From: CANHEE01 sp043777755
GTDB taxonomy: Bacteria > Bacteroidota > Bacteroidia > Chitinophagales > Saprospiraceae
Direction of reading: 5' to 3'
Assembly (NCBI GenBank): GCA_043777755.1
Contig: JAYWHK010000252.1
Coordinates: forward strand, 1 to 21,014
DNA length: 21,014 nt
This document shows, piece by piece, positions 7,796-13,287 of this stretch (its first letter is position 1; the number at the start of each line of letters is the position of its first letter). Below the pieces are notes generated by a model. The model saw only the letters and a list, made by a program, of their open reading frames with translations. It ran no database searches and was not told where the DNA came from. The position numbers and the translations under genes were made by a program.

Positions 7796-9013
7796 ATGAT
7801 TAACAAGAAAAAAATATTTAATGACCCTGTTTATGGCTTTATAACTTTGCCACATGAACTGATTTTTGAGTTGATTGAGCATCCTTACTTTCAAAGGCTT
7901 CGTCGAATCAAACAATTGGGCATGACTGATTTGGTTTATCCAGGTGCATTACATACCCGTTTCCACCATGCACTTGGTGCGATGCATTTAATGACGCAAG
8001 CCATTGAAACACTTAAAAACAAAAATGTTGAAATTTCTGAGGAAGAAGCCTTGGGTGCATACATAGCTATTTTGCTCCATGATATTGGACACGGCCCTTT
8101 CTCTCATGCGCTTGAACATACGCTTTTGGACGTACATCACGAAGAGATTTCATTGATTTTAATGGAAGAACTCAACAAGGAATTTGAAGGGCAACTTTCT
8201 ACGGGAATCTTAATTTTTTGTGACAAATATCCAAAGCCATTTTTGCATCAACTTGTTTCTGGACAGTTGGATATGGACAGAATGGATTATCTAAATAGAG
8301 ATTCTTACTTCACAGGAGTATCAGAAGGAGTCATTGGATACGATAGGATTATCAAAATGCTCAATGTTCACGAAGGTCAATTGGTTGTAGAAGAAAAGGG
8401 AATTTACTCTATAGAAAAATTCTTAATTGCTCGAAGATTGATGTACTGGCAGGTATATTTGCATAAAACGGTAGTGTCTGCCGAGCAAATGTTAATAAAA
8501 TGCTTGAAAAGAGTAAAAATTTTAACAAAAAGTGAAAATAAATTTGCATTAAATAAAAATTTATTAGTATTTTTACACCAAAATTCAGAAAAGCGTGACT
8601 TTGAAAAAAATAAACGTATTATAATTGACCATTTTACAAAGTTAGACGATGTAGATATTGTCAATGCTTTGAAAATTTTTTCAGAAGGAGAAGACACCGT
8701 TCTATCTATGTTGGCAAATAGCTTATTAGACAGAAAGTTATTTAAAATTGAATTCCATTCCGAACCTATCCCAGAGATGCATTTGAGTGCAATAAAGTTA
8801 AAAGCGATGCAGGCTTTTCGTGTGAGCGAAGAAGAAGTAGAATATTTGGTCTTTACAGGCAAAGAGAGTAATTCGGCATATACAAAAACAAAAGATGAAA
8901 TCAACATCTTGTGCAAAGATGGTAGCGTAAGACCTATATCAAAATTATCAGATCATTATATTCAAACAAAAAATATTACTAAATATTATTGCTGTTTTCC
9001 TAAAAATATGTAG
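7796..9013 (+). CDS. HD-domain phosphohydrolase (COG1078, SAMHD1/dGTPase-like)
   Basis: 405 residues. The metal-binding HD signature is present: TRFHHALGAMHL (54-65) gives the first His, LLHDIGHGPFSHALEH (93-108) contains the H95-D96 pair, and GQLDMDRMDYLNRDS (156-170) supplies the last Asp. The N-terminus (INKKKIFNDPVYGFI) and the YFTGVSEGVIGYDRII segment are typical of the COG1078 family, related to SAMHD1 and YwfO. Members hydrolyse nucleotides, often dNTPs, but the substrate of this one cannot be told from sequence. It is cytoplasmic. It is transcribed divergently from purC, which places two nucleotide-metabolism genes back to back; co-regulation is only inference. Confidence 0.9.
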   Translation: MINKKKIFNDPVYGFITLPHELIFELIEHPYFQRLRRIKQLGMTDLVYPGALHTRFHHALGAMHLMTQAIETLKNKNVEISEEEALGAYIAILLHDIGHGPFSHALEHTLLDVHHEEISLILMEELNKEFEGQLSTGILIFCDKYPKPFLHQLVSGQLDMDRMDYLNRDSYFTGVSEGVIGYDRIIKMLNVHEGQLVVEEKGIYSIEKFLIARRLMYWQVYLHKTVVSAEQMLIKCLKRVKILTKSENKFALNKNLLVFLHQNSEKRDFEKNKRIIIDHFTKLDDVDIVNALKIFSEGEDTVLSMLANSLLDRKLFKIEFHSEPIPEMHLSAIKLKAMQAFRVSEEEVEYLVFTGKESNSAYTKTKDEINILCKDGSVRPISKLSDHYIQTKNITKYYCCFPKNM

Positions 9014-9212
9014 CAATAACGTATATTTGCGCAAACTTTATTAGGAAGAATAAAGCTACGTTTGGTAAAAAATATTTTTTACATTATAATTGTTATTAAT
9101 TTCCAAACAAAATAAACTAAAATCCTTCTATTTAACTAAAAGGCGTTTTAATCCATTAAAATTTTTTATGTTTAACACTTTACAATTTTTCACTAAAACA
9201 AACCTAGGTATT
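9014..9212 (+). promoter_or_regulatory. Leader of the repeat-protein gene with two -7 boxes
   Basis: Two exact TAnnTTTG boxes are present: TATATTTG at 9022-9029 and TACGTTTG at 9057-9064. The first runs into a 10-bp palindrome, TTTGCGCAAA (9026-9035). An AT-rich 7-bp hairpin (CTTTATT 9036-9042 with AATAAAG 9049-9055) lies between them. Neither box has a strong -33. From the second box the leader to the ATG at 9213 would be about 140 bases, long for this organism's genes. No terminator for the HD gene is evident, so partial read-through is possible. Confidence 0.45.
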
Positions 9213-11570
9213 ATGAGAAAATTAAGCACACTAATGACAGCTGCATTTGCTGTTATGGCTACAGTTGCATTTGCGCAACCTGGCGGAGGAGATTTACCAA
9301 CTGGTAAAGACCCAGGAAAATGCTATGCAAAATGTATGATTCCAGACGTTTTCGAAACGGTAACGGAACAAGTAGAAGTAAAATCTGCAAGCAAGCGTAT
9401 TGAAGCAGTTCCTGCTCAATACTCTACTGCTACAGAACGTGTAATGACGAAAGCTGAAAGCAAGCGTATCGTAACAGTTCCTGCTACTTATGAAACAGTA
9501 ACTGAGCAAGTTATGGTTAAGCCTGCAAGCAAGCGTATCTCTACAGTTCCTGCGGAGTACACTACAACTACTGAACAAGTAGTAACTAAACCAGAAAGCA
9601 AGCGTATCCTTCCAATGGGACCTTACTACGAAACAGTAACTGAAAAAGTTATGGTTCGTCCAGAAGGCAAAAAAATCATTACATCTCCTGCTGTTTATGA
9701 AACAGTAACTGAGCAAGTAATGGTGAAGGCTGCAAGCAAGCGTTTGGTAGAAGTTCCTGCAACTTACGAAACAGTAACTGAGCGTATTGTTGTACGTCCA
9801 GAAACTCGTCGTATTGTTTATGTATCTGCTTCTTCATCTGCATTGAACGATGGTAGCTTCAACACAACTGGTCGTCGTGGAAACGGTGCTGGTGCTGGAA
9901 ACGGCGCAGGTAATGGAAATGGTTCAGGAAATGGTGCTGGTGCTGGAAACGGTGCTGGTGCTGGAAATGGTTCAGGAAGTGGCGCTGGCGCAGGTTCGGG
10001 TGCAAGATTAAGTGGTAACTGTGGTTCTTATGGAATCGTAACTGATGCTACTGAAAATGTAACTGAGCAAGTAATGGTTAAGCCAGAAAGCAAAAAAATC
10101 ACTGTAGTTCCTGCGGAATACGGTACTGAAACTGAAAAAGTTCAAGTTAAAGCTGAAAGCAAGCGTATTGTTGAAGTTCCTGCTCAATATGAAACAGTAA
10201 CTGAAGAGTATGAAATCGAAGCTGCTTCTACACGTGTAGAAACAATGTCTCCGAAGTTTGAAACAGTAACTGAGCGTGTTGAAGTTGCTCCTGCATCTAC
10301 TAAATGGGTGAAAAAAGCTGCTGACCGTAACTGTCTTTCTGCTGATCCAAACGACTGTTTGGTTTGGTGTTTGGTTGAAGTTCCTGCTGAATACAGAACT
10401 GTAACTAAGCAAATGAACAAAGGTTGCGATGGTTCTGGTGTTGCTAACGCTGGTTGTACAAGAACGGTGAACGTTCCTGCTAAGATGGGTCGTCGTTCTG
10501 TTCAAAAAGTAAGAACTCCTGCAACTACTCGTGAAGAAGTTATTCCTGCGGAATACTCAACAGTAACAAAGCAAACTTTGCGTTCTGCAACAACTACTCG
10601 TGAAGATGTTATTGCTCCAGAATACAAGACAATCACTAAGCAAGTAATCAAATCTGGTTTAGTACCATGCGAAGAAGTAATTGGCGCAGAATATGCTGAT
10701 GTTACTAAGACTGTATTGAAATCAGCTGCAACTACTCGTGAAGAGGAAATCGCTGCTGAATACAAGACAATCACTAAGCAAGTATTGAAGTCAGCTGCTT
10801 CTTCTCGTGAAGAAACTACTCCTGGTGAATACAAGACAATCACTAAATCTGTTCAGGTTTATGGTCGTGGTATCTTGAAAGCTGCTCCTGGAACTCCTGG
10901 AACAGGAACAGGTGCTGGTGCTGGAACAGGTGCTGGTAGAGCTAACTTGAATGGAGATGGTGTTGTTGTTGATGAAAACGGTAATCCAATTGGTCGCTAC
11001 TGCGGTTCAAAAGGTTCTTATTCTTCAAAAACAAACCTTAGCGGTGGTTCTAACGATTGTATCTACCCAGCTTATTACGAAGAAATCATTCCTGCTACTT
11101 ACTCAACTGTAACAAAGCAAGTACTGAAATCTGCTGCATCTGCTCGTGAAGAGGCTATTCCTGCTGAATACAAGACAATCACAAAGCAAGTAGTAAAATC
11201 TGCTGCTTCTTCTCGTGAAGAAGTTATTCCTGCAACTTACGAAACAGCTTCTAAGAAAGTTGTAGCTTCTGCTGCTTCTACTCGTGAAGTTGATGTTCCT
11301 GCGGAATACACTACAATCACTAAGCGTAAATTAACTAAGCAAGGTGGTGTTACTGAGTGGAGAGAAGTTCTTTGTGATAGCAAAGTAACTGGTTATACAG
11401 TACGTCAAATCCAAGCTGCATTGAAATCTCGTGGTTATGATGCAGGTCCAGAAGATAACGTAATGGGCGCTCGTACAAAAGCTGCTTTAACACAATTTCA
11501 AAAAGATAAGGGTTTACCTGTAGGTCAATTAAATATCGAGACTCTTAAGTCTCTCGGTGTTCAATATTAA
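9213..11570 (+). CDS. Exported 22-module repeat protein with C-terminal peptidoglycan-binding domain
   Basis: 785 residues from the ATG at 9213, chosen because it opens a textbook signal peptide (MRKLSTLMTAAF...VAFA|Q); the frame is open further upstream via a TTG at 9090 and an ATG at 9168. The mature protein holds modules of about 23 residues: units 1-7 (43-203), a Gly/Ala/Asn linker (223-264), units 8-11 (276-367), a Cys-rich transition (368-420), units 13-18 (421-558), a second Gly linker (560-575), and units 19-22 (626-719). Early units read like VPATYETVTEQ-VMVKPASKRI; later ones like IPAEYKTITKQ-VVKSAASSREE. Residues 727-785 form a PG_binding_1-type domain (RQIQAALKSRGYDAG, then GARTKAALTQFQKDKGL). 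It has 12 cysteines. I infer an envelope-anchored, perhaps stalk-like, abundant structural protein. The function is unknown. Confidence 0.88.
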   Translation: MRKLSTLMTAAFAVMATVAFAQPGGGDLPTGKDPGKCYAKCMIPDVFETVTEQVEVKSASKRIEAVPAQYSTATERVMTKAESKRIVTVPATYETVTEQVMVKPASKRISTVPAEYTTTTEQVVTKPESKRILPMGPYYETVTEKVMVRPEGKKIITSPAVYETVTEQVMVKAASKRLVEVPATYETVTERIVVRPETRRIVYVSASSSALNDGSFNTTGRRGNGAGAGNGAGNGNGSGNGAGAGNGAGAGNGSGSGAGAGSGARLSGNCGSYGIVTDATENVTEQVMVKPESKKITVVPAEYGTETEKVQVKAESKRIVEVPAQYETVTEEYEIEAASTRVETMSPKFETVTERVEVAPASTKWVKKAADRNCLSADPNDCLVWCLVEVPAEYRTVTKQMNKGCDGSGVANAGCTRTVNVPAKMGRRSVQKVRTPATTREEVIPAEYSTVTKQTLRSATTTREDVIAPEYKTITKQVIKSGLVPCEEVIGAEYADVTKTVLKSAATTREEEIAAEYKTITKQVLKSAASSREETTPGEYKTITKSVQVYGRGILKAAPGTPGTGTGAGAGTGAGRANLNGDGVVVDENGNPIGRYCGSKGSYSSKTNLSGGSNDCIYPAYYEEIIPATYSTVTKQVLKSAASAREEAIPAEYKTITKQVVKSAASSREEVIPATYETASKKVVASAASTREVDVPAEYTTITKRKLTKQGGVTEWREVLCDSKVTGYTVRQIQAALKSRGYDAGPEDNVMGARTKAALTQFQKDKGLPVGQLNIETLKSLGVQY
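9339..9821 (+). repeat. Class A 69-bp/23-residue repeats, units 1-7
   Basis: Seven contiguous modules of exactly 23 residues (69 bp) encode residues 43-203. Consensus positions: Y5, E6, T7, T9, E10, K15, S18, K19, R20. The DNA copies share blocks such as GAAACAGTAACTGAGCAAGT but have diverged elsewhere, so this is old duplication under protein-level constraint. Confidence 0.88.
9879..10004 (+). repeat. Gly/Ala/Asn/Ser low-complexity linker
   Basis: This stretch encodes residues 223-264, almost only Gly alternating with Ala, Asn or Ser (GAGAGNGAGNGNGSG style). Codons vary between GGT, GGA and GGC, so it is not a recent slippage product. It separates the first two repeat blocks, probably as a flexible spacer. 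Confidence 0.85.
10038..10313 (+). repeat. Class A repeats, units 8-11
   Basis: Four more 23-residue modules (residues 276-367) with the TE pair at positions 9-10. Units 10 and 11 already differ from the block 1 consensus (TEEYEIEAASTRVE and TERVEVAPASTKW). A Cys-rich insert with four cysteines-worth of spacing (C374, C382, C386) follows. Confidence 0.8.
10473..10886 (+). repeat. Class B repeats, units 13-18
   Basis: Six 23-residue modules (residues 421-558) in which positions 6 and 10 are mostly Lys instead of Glu (EYKTITKQ) and the module ends in Arg-Glu-Glu (ATTREE, ASSREE) instead of Ser-Lys-Arg. Unit 13 is degenerate in its first half, and unit 18 loses the REE end before the second Gly linker. 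Confidence 0.82.
11088..11369 (+). repeat. Class B repeats, units 19-22
   Basis: Four modules (residues 626-719) after the second linker; the last is 25 residues long. They repeat the TITKQ ... SAASSREE pattern. The peptidoglycan-binding domain follows after a short spacer containing C721. Confidence 0.82.
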
Positions 11571-11593
11571 TACCTACGGACACTTTAAGTTTG

Positions 11594-11627
11594 AAAATCC
11601 TCTTGGCGAAAGCTGAGAGGATTTTTT
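11594..11627 (+). terminator. Strong terminator after the repeat-protein gene
   Basis: AAAATCCTCT (11594-11603) pairs with AGAGGATTTT (11616-11625). The pairing continues inward through two G-T pairs and two G-C pairs to a GAAA tetraloop, and a T run follows. It lies 24 bases after the stop codon, so the next gene probably relies on its own promoter. Confidence 0.85.
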
Positions 11628-11689
11628 GCTTAAGAAAATTATTTTTTCATTAAAAATAACATTTTTTATACAAATAAAACTATTTTAAA

Positions 11690-11777
11690 TTTTTACCGTA
11701 TAAAAGAATAATAAAGGTTTTTTCCTTTATACGCTTTGCAATTTTTGCAAAACGAACAAACAACTGTTTTTACCGTA
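11690..11777 (+). promoter_or_regulatory. Structured leader before the coiled-coil gene
   Basis: TTTTTACCGTA occurs twice (11690-11700 and 11767-11777). Between the copies are two hairpins in a row: ATAAAGG (11711-11717) with CCTTTAT (11724-11730) around six T, and TTTGCAA (11735-11741) with TTGCAAA (11745-11751) around TTT. No exact TAnnTTTG box was found; TACGCTTTG at 11730-11738 is a spacing variant. Role unknown. Confidence 0.35.
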
Positions 11778-11798
11778 ACTAATTATTTTGTATTTACA

Positions 11799-13223
11799 AT
11801 GAAGACTAAAATCGTACTTTGGGGTACCGATGCCAACAACGGAAAAGTGCTTATTGCAATGGAATTGCGTCCAGAACACAATAAGGTGGACTTATTTACC
11901 TTTCCTTCTGCAATAGTGAATGATGAATTTACTACACAAATGATGGACAAATGGCGCAATGGCGAAGAAGTGGCTTTTCCAGAAGGTCATACGCACATCG
12001 AGCGTGAATTAACCGTCGCTGACAGTATCTTACCAGATGACTTGAAAGCTGACAGAACTGAAGTAATCAACCGTGCGCAAACGGAGTGGCATTTCATCGT
12101 CCTTTCTTCTAAATTAAATCAGGCATATCATTCTGAATTAGAAGATTACAAGGATAAAGTAGAAAAAATGACCGCTTATGACGCAAGCGCATGGGACAAC
12201 CTCAAAGCATTTTGGGGAAAAGTACAAGGTCAAGTACAAGAACGTATGCTTTCTCGTGAACACGCAGATTTGCTTCGTGATGGCATCAACGACCTTTTTA
12301 CAAAGTTAAAGGATTTGCGTACGTCTTTGAACAATGAATTTGAGCAAAAGTCAAGCGAAGTTCATACTCGTTTCATGGCGACGTTGGATAATATCGAAGA
12401 GCGAATCAAGACAAATCCAAAAGCACCTTCTATCTTTGAAGATTTGAAGAAAATGCAGGCGGATTTTCGCAATGTAAGAATGACTCGTGAACACAACAAC
12501 CAGATTTGGGCTCGTATTGACGATTCTTTCAAAGCGGCAAAAACTGGAAAATTTGGAGAACAAGCTATCAACAATTCTCCTCAGGATTCAAGTGCTGCGG
12601 GTCGTGTTCAAAGCCGTTTAGATGGTTTGAACGCTGCAATCCAAAAAATGGAAATTACTTTGAAGCGTGAAAACGATGAATTGGATTTTCAAAAGAAAAA
12701 AATTGCAACTACTGATGGTCAATTAGAGGCGCAGATTCGTCAAGCAAAAATGCGTATGGTTCAGGAGCGTGCTACTTCTATTCAAGAAAAATTGAATGGT
12801 ATGTACGAAACTCGTGCTGAAGTAGAAAAAAGTTTGGCTGGCGCAAAAGAGAAAGATGCTAAACGTGCTGAAAAGCAAGAAGTTGCTCCTGCTGTAGCCG
12901 TAGCTGCGGCTGTTGTTGCCGCACCAGTAGTAGCGGAAGTAATTGAAGAAGTTGTTGTACCAGTAGTTGAAGAACCTATTGCTGAGGTTGCTACACCAGT
13001 AGTTGAAATTGCTGAGGAGGCTGTTGTTGAAACTTCTGCTCCTACAGTAGAAGAAGCTGCTGCGCCTATTGCATCTTTTGCTGAAACTGCTGAAATCGCT
13101 ATCCAAGATACTGTTGATACTGTGAAAGCTGTAGCGGAAGTAGTTGGCGAAAAACTCGAAGATTTTATCGAAGAGCTAACTGGCGATAAAGATGATGATA
13201 AAGAAGACGACAAAGAAGCATAA
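11799..13223 (+). CDS. Coiled-coil protein with duplicated DUF349-like segment and acidic tail
   Basis: 474 residues from ATG at 11799; an in-frame TTG at 11736 is open but would add a Phe/Thr-rich stretch unlike a real N-terminus. No signal peptide, so probably cytoplasmic. Residues 1-100 look like a folded domain (KIVLWGTDANNGKVLIAMEL). Two segments resemble each other: 132-171 (DNLKAF... RMLSREH... INDLFTKLK) and 213-248 (EDLKKM... RMTREH... IDDSFKAAK). Both recall DUF349 helical repeats, though I cannot confirm this. Residues 270-360 are Lys/Glu/Gln-rich and predicted coiled coil. The tail (361-474) is Ala/Val/Glu/Pro low complexity, ending in a run of Asp, Lys and Glu. Codon choice matches the repeat-protein gene upstream. 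Role unknown. Confidence 0.85.
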   Translation: MKTKIVLWGTDANNGKVLIAMELRPEHNKVDLFTFPSAIVNDEFTTQMMDKWRNGEEVAFPEGHTHIERELTVADSILPDDLKADRTEVINRAQTEWHFIVLSSKLNQAYHSELEDYKDKVEKMTAYDASAWDNLKAFWGKVQGQVQERMLSREHADLLRDGINDLFTKLKDLRTSLNNEFEQKSSEVHTRFMATLDNIEERIKTNPKAPSIFEDLKKMQADFRNVRMTREHNNQIWARIDDSFKAAKTGKFGEQAINNSPQDSSAAGRVQSRLDGLNAAIQKMEITLKRENDELDFQKKKIATTDGQLEAQIRQAKMRMVQERATSIQEKLNGMYETRAEVEKSLAGAKEKDAKRAEKQEVAPAVAVAAAVVAAPVVAEVIEEVVVPVVEEPIAEVATPVVEIAEEAVVETSAPTVEEAAAPIASFAETAEIAIQDTVDTVKAVAEVVGEKLEDFIEELTGDKDDDKEDDKEA

Positions 13224-13243
13224 TTTTTTGTTTTTATAAAAAT

Positions 13244-13281
13244 AAAAAAAGCGTCACGTGAAATATCGTGACGCTTTTTTT
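13244..13281. terminator. Bidirectional terminator between convergent genes
   Basis: Positions 13244-13258 (seven A then GCGTCACG) pair perfectly with 13267-13281 (CGTGACGC then seven T): a 15-bp stem with an 8-nt loop. It lies 20 bases after the stop of the coiled-coil gene and 6 bases from the stop of the sortilin-like gene on the other strand, so it serves both. Confidence 0.9.
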
Positions 13282-13287
13282 GTTTGG

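Noticed and set aside
8404..8916. A 170-residue minus-strand ORF
   Set aside because: It lies fully inside the HD phosphohydrolase gene, which has all its family motifs on the other strand.
9294..10843. Long minus-strand ORFs opposite the repeat gene
   Set aside because: They are antisense shadows. Their low-complexity Ser/Arg/Phe/Cys composition mirrors the repeat codons, and there is no start signal or family likeness.
9339..11369. CRISPR array or simple tandem repeat
   Set aside because: The 69-bp units are diverged, in frame and have no spacer-repeat alternation; they encode protein modules.
12723..13213. Minus-strand ORFs rich in Ser or Asn opposite the coiled-coil gene's tail
   Set aside because: They arise from the Ala/Val/Glu codon bias on the coding strand. 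The plus-strand protein is continuous and has the better codon pattern.
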